The notes beneath the pieces were generated by a model, which did not search any database, was not told the origin of the DNA, and worked only from the letters and a program-made list of their open reading frames with translations. The position numbers and the translations under genes are program-made. DNA of 64,000 nt from Ancylostoma caninum (Eukaryota > Nematoda > Chromadorea > Rhabditida > Ancylostomatidae), in contig JBAJFG010000099.1 of the NCBI GenBank assembly GCA_037903475.1, positions 434,001-498,000 on the forward strand. Reading direction: 5' to 3'. Shown here in pieces: positions 35,568 through 48,059 of this stretch. The number at the start of each line of letters is the position of its first letter. The first letter of the stretch is position 1.

Positions 35568-35765
35568 GCCCATGACATATTTCACAGCGACATCGTCGCG
35601 GTGAAGAAAATGAATGGAAATGATGACAACCAAGTGTTACGAGTTCTCACATCTTATCACACAGTTTGCATGGAATACCGTGCTGGCATAAGAGCCACTG
35701 TGAGTAGAGTTGTGGTGGTGAATGGTCGCAGCGACAGCGTCGCTGTGAAGTATGCCCTAGGCATT
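35568..35765. mobile_element. Intact copy of the palindromic MITE family
   Basis: About 200 bp with ends TAGGCC(C)ATG-CATA and a right end whose inward reading is GCCTAGGGCATACTTCACAG. Near each end sits AGCGAC..GTCGC. Other copies: 32,815-34,470 (split), 34,470-34,580 and 57,600-57,715. An open frame through it (containing SDSVAVKYALG) recurs between copies but is short. Confidence 0.65.
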
Positions 35766-36460
35766 AGAGCTGGGCCAGCGGAGTGATAAGGGCGCGTCGG
35801 CGTCCAAAATAGGGGAAACGCCTGGGGACGGGTCCAACGGTGTGATAAGGGTGCACCGGCGTCCATAAATGGTGGAACGCCTGAGGTCGGGTCCAACGGT
35901 TTGATAAGGGTGCGCCGGCGTCCACAAATGGTGGAACGGCTGGGGATGGGTCCAACGGTGTGATAAGGATGCGCCGGCGTCCACAAATGGTGGAACGGCT
36001 GGGGATGGGTCCAACGGTGTGATAAGGGTGCGCCGGCGTCCACAAATGGTGGAACGGCTGGGGATGGGTCCAACGGTGTGATAAGGGTGCGCCGGCGTCC
36101 ACAAATGGTGGAACGGCTGGGGATGGGTCCAACGGTGTGATGAGGGTGCGCCGGCGTCCATAAATGGTGGAACACCTGGGGACGGGCCCAACGGTGTGAT
36201 GAGGGTGCGCCGGCGTCCAAAATTGGGGAAACGCCTAGGGGCGGGTCCAGCGCTCATAGACAAGGTGGAAAGACGTCATTTGAGTGTTGAACAAATGTGG
36301 AAAGAGCCATCGCAGCCAGAAAGCACGAAAGTACAAAAAACGGGAGTTCTGATGAAGGCGGAGTGGCCGGCGTGGTGTGAGGAAGACCTCACATGGGAGC
36401 AACGCGAGCGAAGCGAGCACGAAAAGAAGCCTGAGAGTCCGGCGTCAGCCGGACGGCTGG
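35766..36460 (+). mobile_element. Helitron-like element C with about eight 59-bp units
   Basis: The 3' end is diagnostic: GTCCGGC, GTCA, GCCGGAC hairpin, then GG and a terminal CTGG (36,457-36,460), with T next in the host. About eight 59-bp units with core GGGTCCAACGGTGTGATAAG fill 35,766-36,260. The 5' TC end is missing or replaced by the MITE that abuts it. No Rep/helicase gene is present, so it is non-autonomous. The long minus-strand open frames are repeat artefacts. Confidence 0.75.
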
Positions 36461-36479
36461 TTTCAGAAGTTAGAGGGAA

Positions 36480-39400
36480 TTAGTGTCAGAATTGTGAGAT
36501 ATCGCATCTAGTAGTATACTTCCCATAACCATACAAAAAACAAAAGAAGTGACGGCGGCCAAAAGTGGCTGGCCGCGGCCAGGCAGGAATTCGGCCTACG
36601 GTTACAGTATAAAACGGATACGATTTTCTGGTCCGGCACATGTAATATTCCCCCTACTCAGACACTAGGCTAACACTATTCTTGTCCTACAGCAGCTCGC
36701 CTCCCGTCTTTTCGAAGTGAGGTGCGAAATCGGCGTAACAATAAGGAGCTATATGCATGTAATAGCTCCGTATTCTCACAATCCTAGCCACAGAGTTGTT
36801 GGCGGCTTCGGAGAACTATTGGACTCTTTCTGTCGCCTCGAAGAGACTTTTCCTGGAGGAACTGTTCTACCACACAGCCTCCAGGGTACTTCATACATGC
36901 CCACAGACCTGCTACTTTAAAGCCCAACCCAGATAACGTGTTTCACAGCATAAAGATGTTTAAAAGAAACTTCCTTAACGATGTATAAACATTAGAATAC
37001 ATGCAATGAAACTTCTAAAAATTCTATTCTTCAACATGAACAAAACAAGAAGAGAAAACTAATTCAAAGACGTGCAGAAATTTGAAAAAAAAACAACAAT
37101 TACTGTAAGATCGTGCAGAAACAATTCAGAAGAAAACAGTCAAAATCAAGATTTCATCTCACCAATCAATCAAGCATGCAAGTCACACGTCTGCTGGGAA
37201 AAGTTTTGAAAAAACCCACCTCGGATAACATCAATAGGTCGGCCGGTAGACATAGCCTAGCGTTGTAAACTGAAACTGAGGGATTACTGTCCACGTATGA
37301 TACTTCTCATACATGCCACCTCCTCTTATACCGAAATTCTATTGTAACCCATCAGAGTTTACGCTCCAAGGGTCGCCTATCTTGTTGATTACGAGGGCGC
37401 GATGTCCCCATCATGATTAGCTGACGAGTGTGCCAGTTACACGCCCATACCGAGAGAAAGATGAAAATCCACCTGAAATAGTCTCAACACTCCGGCCAGT
37501 AGCCGTGACCGAGCGGCGTACCCGGATCTCAATGAATTCGTTTTGATTAGCTGTCGAATGCGTAATCTGCTTTCAACCTGCAATACTGGACTCTCTTGCT
37601 AGAGTTATTTCTTTTCTTGCATGTCTCTTCTAAAATATGAATGGGAGCAAAACCTTTTCGTATGTTCTGCACAATACTATCAATCATTTATTTGCATCAC
37701 TTCTATTTACCATCATAACCTCACTATTAATCCGTACTGGCCATGGCGAGTGACCGCTTCTTCGGAGGAGGAGGTGTTGTCACCACCACCTCGCCTTCTT
37801 CCTCGTTTTAATCGTATCTAGTATTTCTATTTCATCATCATCTTGTTTCCCTTTCTTCTCAGTCGTTTTAGCCTCCGAGATCTGTTCGAGGTGCTGCTCC
37901 ATCTCCACCAGCTTTCGATCCAACGGCGCTAACTTGGCTTCTCCCATTATGGCTAGTAGTTTCGGCTCGTTGACTGTCAGGAAGCTGCTCCTGTAATGGT
38001 CACATTAATAATTTTTGTCCATCTTATTGACTATGTGTACGATGTATCGGAACTCACTTCTGCATGACACGAGTGAAAAAAATTGACCATGTACAATTTT
38101 ACAAATCTCTCTTCAGTTGCCATCTCTGAGACATAGTATTTGAGTCTTTCCCATCGGCTTCTCGCTCTGTTCATCTCTTACGAAAACTGAATGATTAGTC
38201 TTGCTTAGGAGAACAAGATGTCAATAGCTGGCATTTTAAGCTCACTCTGATCCTCCCACTCGTCTCTGGGAGATGAGCGGAATCATCAGGCCCTGCCTTG
38301 GCTGACTCTTTGGTATTGTTACCATACCTGCTTTCCGCTTCCTATTCTGAGGTGACCTTGGTTACCGTTGTCAACCATGGCTTAGTTAGTGCTGAGCATA
38401 TAATGCCTTAATAGGCTGACAAAGAAGCAAAAGAGTTAAATAAGTCACTTCTTGCTTGGTCAGGTTTGCCTACATTCTTGCTGTTCACTGACTTCTGAGA
38501 CCCTAGCCTGCGTTGTCTTTGGCTTGAGGGAAATTGTGTTCAACAGAACCCGGTCATTTACGGGTTCTCTAGTGCTTCTCTGGTCCGTCATGTGGTCTGG
38601 CTGGGGTCCGCTTGCTTGGCTCATCGGGGCCTCCTGCAAGCACGGTATTGCGCTGATTGCTTAATGCCCAGCTACCAGCTTGAACCAACAGCACAGCTCG
38701 CTCCACTCGTTCCACACACAATTCGGTTACCCTGTGCTAGCCACACTTCTTACTTATCTATCGGTCTTGTGTTATGTTTAAGCTGGGCCAAGCCTTAGAA
38801 TGCTCTCTTCGGGCACCCTAGTCCACTTGACATGTTCCGCAGGACCACGAGTGCTCCATCTTGGCCGTCCACTACCGCTAATTCTAAAGCTTGAACTTCC
38901 AAGTCGTCCATGTCGCTGTGTCACCCTGCAAAAAAAGTTTTACGGGAACATAAAACGCTCAAATAATTTTCAAACGAACGTAGCAGAATGTAAAACCACT
39001 TGAAAGAGCAAAAAAGGAATCAATTTTCACAAAGAGACAGGAAGACACTTGCGAAATGCATTGCGCGCCATTTTCGAAACTGTGCCGCTGTCGCAGCCGC
39101 CGTGCTCGTTGCCGCCCGTGACGTCACTGTCAGCTCAATTCTTCAAGTGCTGCTGGAACTCAAAAAGCGGAAGTGGAGGCGAATCCGCTCAGTGCAGTAG
39201 AAACTTTGTAATGTTTAAGATACCAGTCGGATTGCTGTGGGCAGATAAATAGACATTGCGCTGCGGGGAGACATTGAGCTGAATCCTTTGAGCATAGCGC
39301 CAGCCCAGTGTCTGAGAATCCAAATTCAGCAAAAATAATTTCTGGACTTTTTGGGTCCTCTCAAATGGAATAGCATCGAAATGTTCAAAGCTTTCAAAAA

Positions 39401-42400
39401 AAAAAAATAGAAATCGGCCGCCTTCAGAAAGGCGGCCGAATCTGGCCATTTTCCGCTACCATTGACGGTTGTTTTCGATGTGCTCACTAATGCTCGAGAA
39501 GGCCACGCCCTCTTTAACTTTCTGACATGTCGTTTTGAACCTTGGTTTGTCCGTAATAGAAGAGGGACGCAAATGGCATACTCTAAGAAACGTTAACCTT
39601 TATATTTTTACACGTACATATATAACGTCGGGTCGGCAACGTCCGTAAGTAGCCAGCCAGGCGATTCCCTCCAAAATCGTTCTCGACGAAGCTGAGAAGT
39701 TTTTTGACCCAAATGTCTGCTCATAACTTCCTCAGTCGCAGAGGGTTGACTGGAACACAAAGGGGGCTGGAATGGAGCATCCTCTGCTAAGCAGTAACGT
39801 ACCCCTTCGTGAGAGCGAGCAGTACTTCTGCTTCATATGTGACCCTGCTAACTAATTTGTACTAGAAAAAATGCACTCTAAGAAGGAATGAATGGCACAA
39901 TCCGAACGGTTCGAGTTATGCCACCACTTCATTTTCACTCAGCCGTACCCCGAAGCTTCGGATTGTGGCCAGTCATTCTCTACTTTGCATTTTTAGTAGG
40001 ACAAATTAGTTGGCAGCGTCATATATGGTATTGATTTCCCCCGCTCCGTCGAAGTGAACGGGGTGATGGGGGCTCGCCCAGCTTATAGCGAAGGTCTGAC
40101 AAGGGCTCACACATGCGTACCTTTGAGCCGCAGATGAATCCTCGGACATTTAGCCGACACAGGCTCATAACAGGCACTTGTGAGCGGAGCACCAATAGTT
40201 GCGTGGCTGCATGAGCCGTTTATGTGGGGTTCCTGATTTTTTCTCTGCTGCCTATCAGGGTAAGGATGAACGTTTCTATTCTTTATGTTTTGTTGCTACG
40301 CATACGATACTGGTCAAGTAAACATGGCTCCATCTCGTTGAATTTTTTCCTACAGAATTTCTTTCTTGAATGAGGTGAAAATTTGGGGTTCATCGACAAC
40401 CACCTACAAGGAAGAATTCACGGATGGAGCGTCGTCCTAAGTCGGGTTAATCACAGCAGTTGCAATACAATTCCAGTCATGTTCGTATAACATTTGTGGG
40501 CATTTGGCTGACCAACATGTGATAAATGAATAACCACTGGACGGGATTTTTGCTCTTCTATTAGGTTGAATTGTAGATCTTCGTTGCATCAGTTTTCCTT
40601 TCATTCCCGCTTTCTTTCTTGCATGCTTAATTTTTTGTTCCTAAAGTTGACTCAATGTCCACTTCTGCCCTCGATATTTAAACATCATATCAGAAATTAA
40701 ATGTCATGGCGGCCTGGTTACCAACAACTACATCAAAAATGTAATCATAAAAAAGAAGTGCACACGAATATTGGATTCACTCGTGATCGCTGGTGTAACA
40801 GGTGCGTTAAGAATTGTCGGTGTTTATAAAAGCAAGTTGGATGTTATGAAGATGTCATTAGTACTTCAGTTCTGCACATACAGAAGTATAAATGAATGGG
40901 GTGATGATCATGATGTATTGATTTTGCTACAACTGAAGTCGAGCACAGGTCCCTGACAAAGCGAAAGCGAGCACCGTAGCTGTGCTTTAACAACCTACCC
41001 TACAAAAATAGGCAGGACGTCTAAATCACCTAACTCTCTGAAGTTCGATAGCGAAACAATTCGCAATGTTCGTTTTACGACTCGCACGCGAGCTTTCCTG
41101 CCACCCAGGTGAACGAAATCCGTAAATGTATTGCCAAACTAAAAGTCTAGCCAAGTGTATATATTGTCATTCAAATCCCTCCAATTGTTTCGCCAAGCAA
41201 AAATTGCCAAATGTTAACCGAAAGGGCTATAAACTGTGCGAAAATTCCAATATAATCAAAAATCTTGCCATTACACTAATCTCATAGTCCGCTGACTCAC
41301 CAGCTGAGTCACCCGTGTCGAAACCGTCGACGGCTAAACCTCCAAGTAAGGATTCAATGGACCTCTTATACCACAGGGTCGCTATCTTATCTCGCTAACA
41401 CATTCCCTCGCCTTCTGCACTGCCATGCACCCGGAAAATATCTCGCCAACACATACGTAGACTCTTGCCGCATTCTTTCGGAAAATCTAATGCCAAGCAA
41501 AATTTCAACTCGTAAAGTGTATTGCTAAACAAATTCTCTTGTCAAATGTATCGCCACCGAACGAGAGAGCTTTACATCCCTTTTTGGTACTGTTTTTTTT
41601 TTCAAAAAACATACTTAGTTATTCACTTCTACCCTAACTTCAGAGAAAAATTTCAAGTATACCGCGTGACCAGTTCCTTTTTCCATTCAATTTGGAAACT
41701 CCATTCTTTCCTGCTATGTGAAGAAAAAGAGGCATAAAAATATCAAATTCAGGAGCACCATCTAAGTGTCCCCAAATTTTGTTGCGCTCGACCTCGATAG
41801 CGTGTGGGTCAAGCCGCCACACATGATTCCAGAACTTGAAAAATAATGAGAATGAAAAATTGAACCTTTAAAAGGCCTAAAAGTGAATTTATACCACAGA
41901 ACTACTACCACGATACCGATGGTATGCATGTACATGTTAGGCTCTCGCTATTCAAAATGTGGAGTATTATGTACACACTACATCGGAGTAACACTCGCGC
42001 TATTGTCCACGTGGAATGTTGCACCCTGCGTCGCTATCTCTGGCGACTGTGACACCGGTGCGCATCGATTGCGGATGGGGCGGTGAGCGACCGTCGCTAA
42101 TGTTGGTGACTGTGACATCAGTGCCTATCGATCGCCGATGTTAGCGATCCACCGTCGCCAACGTTGGCGATCGGCAGCAGCCAGCGACGGCGACTCAGGG
42201 TTCTACACTCCATGTGAACCATGGCGCTATCCCGACAAACGTTCACCACGTAGGTCGCCAATACTAGCAATATGCTTCCTTCTATCCTCCCCAAAAGTGA
42301 CGTCGTTGACGACTGCGACAAAGGGTCAGGACTAAATTTATTTATTACGTCATCGCGACCCGACCATTTCAACACATGTAAAGTGTTCTACTGCGGCTGA

Positions 42401-42560
42401 ACACCTGTGAAAAAAGGCGGATGCTACAGTGGTGCCCCGATAATTTGCGATCATCGTCAAGATGCCACGTCGCGCCCTCACGTCACATGCCTTTCATATT
42501 TTCCTTTCTCAAAGAAAAGGGCTGAATTCGCGTCGTGTCCTCTAATAATCGGCGTTGCAA
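36480..42560. other. Long stretch with no recognised gene
   Basis: 36,483-36,640 is another copy of the element fragment at position 1. A GGCCGCCTTCAGAAAGGCGGC hairpin lies near 39,420. 38,450-38,900 is more GC-rich than its surroundings but gives no recognisable protein. 42,038-42,175 holds two degenerate copies of a block with GTGACA(C/T)C and CCGTCGC. 41,100-41,530 has repeated (T)GTATTGCCAA-like words. Confidence 0.4.
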
Positions 42561-42581
42561 CTATTTGATCTTTGTTGTAGG

Positions 42582-43965
42582 ATGGAATCTGCAGAACCTG
42601 CCTTTGCTTTTTTGTTCTTCTGGCTCTTTCAGCTCACAGCCTGCTCACCTCGCCACCCGCCGCATGAGTGCATGTCACCGCTATTCCATCGCGTCGCGAT
42701 GAGGTATAAACACAGCCTTACGTGCAGTATAACGGTGACCCAAAACTACGTTGGTATCTTTGGTTGTCTTCGATGTCCCTGCTTTTGCTAGCCTTTCAAC
42801 ATCATTCCACCCACAGTTACCTCCATTCATATACAACGAGTTCAGCTGCATGGTAAAACTTTTGACAGCAGCCTAGTTTCCTCTGGAAAAATTACTATAC
42901 GTAAATGCAACCAATAAAATAATTAGATATTTTTTCCTCTCCAGCTCGTCTAAAAATTATGGATGCATTTCGAGGCGTAATGCGTATAGATGGTTCTTTG
43001 CAAATAAAAAACACGAAGAATCTCGGCAACATCGATTTCTTCTCACAGTTGCATACGGTCGGTAACTGGGAGCTTGAGGGTAAGTGTTCTACCGCTGAAA
43101 AAAAACTGCCACAAGATTTGGTCGCCACTTCGCTCGAGTTAATAAAAGCACTTACTATTTAAATTTGTCAAATCTGCTGGTCTATTTCGTTCGGCTGCTC
43201 TTCTTCACTCTTTTAGATGAGAGCAGTGACAAGCTCGATGGTGCTAAGAAATTTCAGAACCAGCGCTGCAGATTGTGAATAACACAGGACTCATCTCTTT
43301 TGATTGCGAATCGTTAGTGTCGCTGCAGTCTTCTGATAAGGTGGCCGCTGTTGTAAAAAGCAACCCTGACCTGACTGAGTTTACGGAAAAGTGGTTGCAA
43401 CTTATTTCTCATCCTCTATACCTTGATATAGAAGGCGTCAAAATAAAGATATGTGGGTTTTGTACTTTATTTGTTCCCCCTGTTTCTCCCCTCCTTCCCT
43501 CCCCCCCCCACCTGCCCAAAAAATAACAGCATTTTCGATTTTAGCAGGGGATTCTCTTCTGTATGTTTCACGAGTTCTTGTGACTGCTTGCATAATTGTG
43601 CTTTTTCTCGCTATTATTCTTGGAGGCATTGCATCTGTGCTGAGACGATTGTACAATGTTTATGTAATAAAACTCATAGCCAAGACGTTTACTGTCACCG
43701 AGGAAGTTGACCTTAACGAGCATCAGAAAGCACGACTTCGGAGATACGCCAACGTAAGAACCGCTGAACTTCAGCTTTAAAAAGGTATTGCGGAATCTTC
43801 TGAACCCACATTTATGTAATAGTATTCCAGGAAGTGCTACATCAAACTTTGGCAGACTGGAAGAGCTATTGCGACAATGTTATCATCCAACCTCAAAGAG
43901 GTTCCGATTATTTTGACAGTTTCACGAGTTTCAGTGAAACCATGCCAGTCTCTGTCGCCGAATAA
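42582..43965 (+). CDS. Single-pass membrane protein with a receptor L domain
   Basis: Confident exons: 42,945-43,079, 43,258-43,452, 43,548-43,753 and 43,831-43,965 (stop TAA), joined through phases 1, 1 and 0. The first two encode a receptor L domain, the leucine-rich fold of insulin and EGF receptors, with RIDGSLQIKNTKNLGNIDFF and then ALQIVNNTGLISFDCESL. The third has a transmembrane helix (VLVTACIIVLFLAIILGG) followed by basic RRLYNVY, so the L domain is extracellular. The last gives a short cytoplasmic tail. A possible signal-peptide exon starts at 42,582 (MESAEPAFAFLFFWLFQL, right after a TTGTAG acceptor that would suit trans-splicing), but its phase needs a missing exon. No kinase domain is seen. 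It resembles nematode orphan L-domain proteins of the insulin/EGF receptor-like group; ligand unknown. Confidence 0.75.
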
Positions 43966-43993
43966 CCTTTTCTTAAGATCCAACGTATCACAG

Positions 43994-44422
43994 AAAGCCG
44001 AAGAAATCGGTGGATCTACGCAAAGCTGAGGCACAACTCAGGATGATGCACATCAAAATGAATCAGAAAAGAGGGCCCCCTCGTTTAGCCAAGCTCCCAG
44101 AACAGAGAGCCCCGTTGGCAGAACCAGTAGCAGATAAGAGAAGACAAATTAGGCTAACAAGTGAACAGGAAGAAGCTTTCGCGATATACTCGGTACGACC
44201 AATAAGTTTCTCCTGTTCTCATGTTGTAGTCGTTGAAACAAATAAAAAACAAAAAAAAAACTTCAAAAAAAACCTTTAAGCGAAATGACGACGACGATCA
44301 CAATCTGGCATGGAGCGCCGACCTAATCTCAGCGTTCCATAAAATCTTCATTGGAGACGACCAAGGAAAGATTCTGCGGAGAGAGATACCAACAAAAACG
44401 GGGGAACAGCGGAAGTTAACAG
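43994..44422 (+). CDS. Two charged exons downstream of the L-domain gene
   Basis: 43,994-44,192 (SVDLRKAEAQLRMMHIKMNQ, then PPRLAKLPEQRAPL, then LTSEQEEAFAIYS) joins in phase 0 to 44,281-44,422 (NDDDDHNLAWSADLISAFHK to GEQRKLTG), and a GTGAGG donor follows. They are hydrophilic, with no membrane segment. They could be an alternative cytoplasmic tail of the L-domain protein, though no phase-2 donor was found in the preceding exon, or a separate gene. No family recognised. Confidence 0.45.
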
Positions 44423-45057
44423 GTGAGGACACAAAACACAGACACCAGCAACACAACACAGACAAAAGACACAGAATCACCAACTGTGAAGAATTCATTT
44501 AGTCTAGCCATTGGGGTCCGCCATTAACACAGATTCGTGATGTAACAGTACACTTAGTTCTGCTATCATTCTTGGCTGAAATAGCTATTAGAGTTCAGCA
44601 ATGGAATGAGACCAGAGAAAACAGTCGAATTCGGAAATTGCAGCACTTGTGTCCTGGCCGTTCACCCCAACCTGCTCACATTATTGTAGAGAACTAACCG
44701 TCTCCATCAACTTTTCACAATTTATTAGGTTAGCAAAGGGCCATGCGGACAGGTCGGATGTTTTTCACATGGGATGTGCGTAGAGATAATGTGCTCAAAA
44801 GTGGGAATCGCCACTTCCACTTCTTTTTTTTTGGACGTTGCTGTTACCCATCATTCAGTGTTACGCCCTCCAATACACGATTCCTGCATTTTCCCCAAAT
44901 GCAGTCGTCAAAACTTCACCAGTTAAAATACTCAGATCGTGCTCATGCCTTTAATAATTCCATTTTATTCGCCACCAAAGTGTTTAGAGTACTTCATAGC
45001 ATATTAAGAGCCTTGTGGTCACATCTATGTTAAAGTAAAGCGAAAACAGCTGAGAAA

Positions 45058-45160
45058 GTGATAATTGCAAAAACAGGCTTGTCGCTCTTGGTCGCACTTT
45101 TGTTCGCGAGCAGCTTTGCAAGCTGCATAAGGCAATTTTCTCCTCGTAAGACCATAATAA
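45058..45160 (+). other. Signal-peptide-like open segment
   Basis: A hydrophobic run (TGLSLLVALLFASSFASC) with a small-residue cleavage-like end precedes a GTAAGA donor at 45,149. No in-frame ATG is present before an upstream stop, and the phase is one base off the exon at 45,233. It may be the degraded or unresolved first exon of the next gene. Confidence 0.25.
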
Positions 45161-45232
45161 TCAAACTTATTATTATAAGAATAACTGAGAAACCGAACAG
45201 CTCAGTTTTAATTTCATGTTTTCTAATCGTAG

Positions 45233-48055
45233 GTCTGATAAGTTTGATTTAATAATAAACTGTGAACAGCCATCAGTTCCAACAGATTTCGTTTTGACAG
45301 CTTTGTTGAAAAAAATGCTGTTGTTTTTAGATCCATTCGGGAACGAAATACATATGGAATGCAAGGATGCATTTATCGTAAGCACGAACGTTCTCGAATT
45401 CCAACTAACAGTGAAAAGGTTATACCAAACTCGCAACTCTAATACTATCTCACAAACCTTCACAACGAGGCCAATGCTTTACAACGGATGGTAAGAAATT
45501 TAAATGCTATGAAGGAATGAAGTTGTCACAAAATTTGCAGGCTAACTAGTGATAAGAGTAATCCACACTAGGTGTGTGCGTCGGTCGAGTGTTAGACAAT
45601 CCCATTCATTTGTCGAGTATCCCCCTGAATACTAGTCAGCGCGTCATATACACCTTGGACGGAAGTACTGTTGGTCAATGTGAATAGCCGTAAGACTGCA
45701 TACGCGTGCGTCTCAGCTGCAGAATGTTGCGCCAAGCCTGCGACTAGCCTCATTCATTACGTAGTGCGGCTTCAACGCACGCATCTACTATGAACTGGCC
45801 TTTACTTGTTAGATGCTGATCCGAGCGGACACTCCGGTTCCAGCGATATATGTGGCATAGCAAACCAAGCATTCTGCTTGCTAAACGACTACTGATATAG
45901 TGGTATCAGACATACAAGGAACATCGGAAACAATCTGACAGCTATTTTGACTCGACAGTTTCACACCTGGAGCACAAATTCCGTGGATGACTTTCTGACA
46001 TCACCGCTTTATCGTACGACACTATTTGCAGGCCTGACGATAGTTTTCCGAAGGACTTGAAAGCTCTTCAGAAACTGCTTCTTTCAATGTCTCTGGACTC
46101 AAACAGACCAACAGTGAGCTGAAAGCGATTTCACTTGCAATATGCTAATGAAATAAAGTGCAGTTACAGATAGTAATTGGGAAATCGACGGATGCATCAT
46201 GCGAACTTTTCTGGATGATGAACATTGTTGTGAAAGCTGTAATGGGGCGGGCAACAATGGCCCGATTATCTTCCATATTAGAAGCCTGTCTAAGTGAGCA
46301 TCCTCTCAGATAGCTCTAGTAGGGCATCATATCTTTGCCTTTCAGTTCTGTTGAGCCCGGCATTCCTCACTTCGCATCATTTCCTCTTTCTCCTCAAGTT
46401 TGTTCTAAGTTGGGCATCAAGTGTAGGAGTTCTGTCTGACCAACAACGAGAGGTAAAATCATGACTTATAATAATAGGCTTATTCTGAATGTGTGTATGT
46501 TTGTTTGTCAGTGTGAAGCGGAATTCCCTGATTGGTCAGTGATGGTGATTGCGAGGTCAACAAGATGATAGCGACGGGTATGGTGAGGTTTAAAGAATAA
46601 GGAGAAGCTCTAAAGGATGGGGAAGTGGAGGCCGGTGGGTTCGCCGACCCCACAAGGTGTAGAACACCTTCAGACGCGTCCAACGGTGGGATAAGGGTGC
46701 GCCGCCGTCCAAAATTGGGAGAACGCCTGGAGGCGGGTCCAACGGTGTGATAAGAATGCACCGGCATCCAAAATTGGGTGAACCCCTGAAAATGTGACGA
46801 ATGATGGAGGAGGGGTGCGGCGGTGTTCACTACTGATACTATTGCTATATGTTGGGTCCATTGGGCGATCGGTTCTCTGGCGCTTAAAGATAGGGGCCCA
46901 CCTCATTTTGTCTGTTGGAAGTATATGCATATCTTAGACCTTCTCTCCATGTTGATCTCGGTTATGTACATCAGCAGGCTCCAAAGCGACAAAAGCCAAA
47001 TTTTTGAAGGGGTCAAACTGGCTACATATTTGAAGCCCGGAGGTGGATCGCTCCAAAAAACAGATCGCTGTGCTGGCTGCCTGCCACAGCTGCAGCGTTG
47101 GCCAACGAGTCTCATCGTGTTCAAATGTTAAGATTAATGGCTTCAAACATCAACTCGGGTTGGCAAACTGTTACGGACCCCGTCCCGGAAAACGGGTTCA
47201 AAGACCGTTCCGAGACAAATTACCTATATCGCTGGATTCAGTGTGTCAAGGAGATCCAAAATCTTCCATTACCTCAAACACGAATGTGAGGCGGGCCCCT
47301 GCCTTTAACATCAACCGTAAAGCGCTAATTGTCAGATCTCAGCAGTGAGTCATATGCAATCCGTGTGATTCCTTCCACTTCACACTCCCTTCCGCATTTT
47401 CTCCTCTCATTTGTTCATGAACACACCGCACCCTCTCCTTTTATATGTTCAAACTGGTCATATCGTGTGACCAGTTATAACAAACAAAGAATGATAAACC
47501 ATTTCCTGTAGTCATTCCAGATTGAATCGGTTGTATATAGTTACAAATAGCTATTTCAGTTGAACGAAAGATAAAATTGCCTTGAGAAACGGGGTTAATC
47601 CTTTTTGATAAGTCCTGTTTTACATGAGGGAAAGCTATGGAACGGATGTGGAACACATTGTAGCAAAAATGTGGCACGACTATGAGCCTATTAGAATGAA
47701 AGAGGGATAAAGCCATGCGAGCGAAGCGAGCATCAGGAAATGTCTGGATATCCGGCGTCAGCCGGACGGCCAGACTTTTCCAATAGCCTGTTTTACAGGC
47801 GGTTCAAAAATGAGACGGTATTGGTGCATTTTTACTTAAAGAGATTAGAGGGGCCTTTGGCAAGTCGTGCATGTTCAGGCTTGTTAGTCGCAATGATTTT
47901 TAACTGCTAACATGTAGGAAAGGGTCCCAGAAATGATGTGGGAGTACGTGGAGCACGTCTCCGATAAGTGGCAAACCGACTCCCCGTTGAATGGCCTGCA
48001 CAAGGTTTCACTTCTGGAGCTATTTACGAAGGAGGTGCTAAAAGCAACTATTTGA
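45233..48055 (+). CDS. Spliced gene of unknown function, intron occupied by a Helitron
   Basis: Exons 45,233-45,418, 46,032-46,113 and 47,918-48,055 (stop TGA) join through phases 2 and 0. The protein reads DKFDLIINCEQPSVPTDF, LLFLDPFGNEIHMECKDAF, then LKALQKLLLSMSLDSNRPT across the junction into ERVPEMMWEYVEHVSDKWQ and a hydrophobic tail. It has spaced cysteines (INCEQ, MECKD) that would suit an extracellular protein. Helitron B (46,459-47,773) lies wholly within the second intron. The domain is unrecognised and the 5' end unresolved. Confidence 0.5.
45554..45802. mobile_element. Old copy of the 248-bp MITE
   Basis: Diverged from the copies at 32,995 and 33,930 but retains a (T/C)ACTAG near the left end, the GCATACGCGTGCGTCTCAGC block and a mirrored right end. 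It lies in the first intron of the gene at 45,233. Confidence 0.6.
46459..47773 (+). mobile_element. Helitron-like element B
   Basis: It starts TCATGACTTATAATAATAGG after an A, matching the 5' end of element A. It carries two to three 59-bp units at 46,670-46,830 and ends with CCGGCGTCAGCCGG and a degraded CTGG (GGCCAGA). The interior 46,830-47,700 has no recognisable gene. Orientation matches that of the host gene whose intron it occupies. Confidence 0.7.
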
Positions 48056-48059
48056 CTAC

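Noticed and set aside
35657..36263. Minus-strand frames of 187, 168 and 122 codons
   Set aside because: They read the 59-bp Helitron minisatellite in reverse; no independent coding evidence.
38450..38900. LTR retrotransposon piece
   Set aside because: The block is GC-richer than its surroundings, but no gag, pol, primer-binding site or direct long repeats were found.
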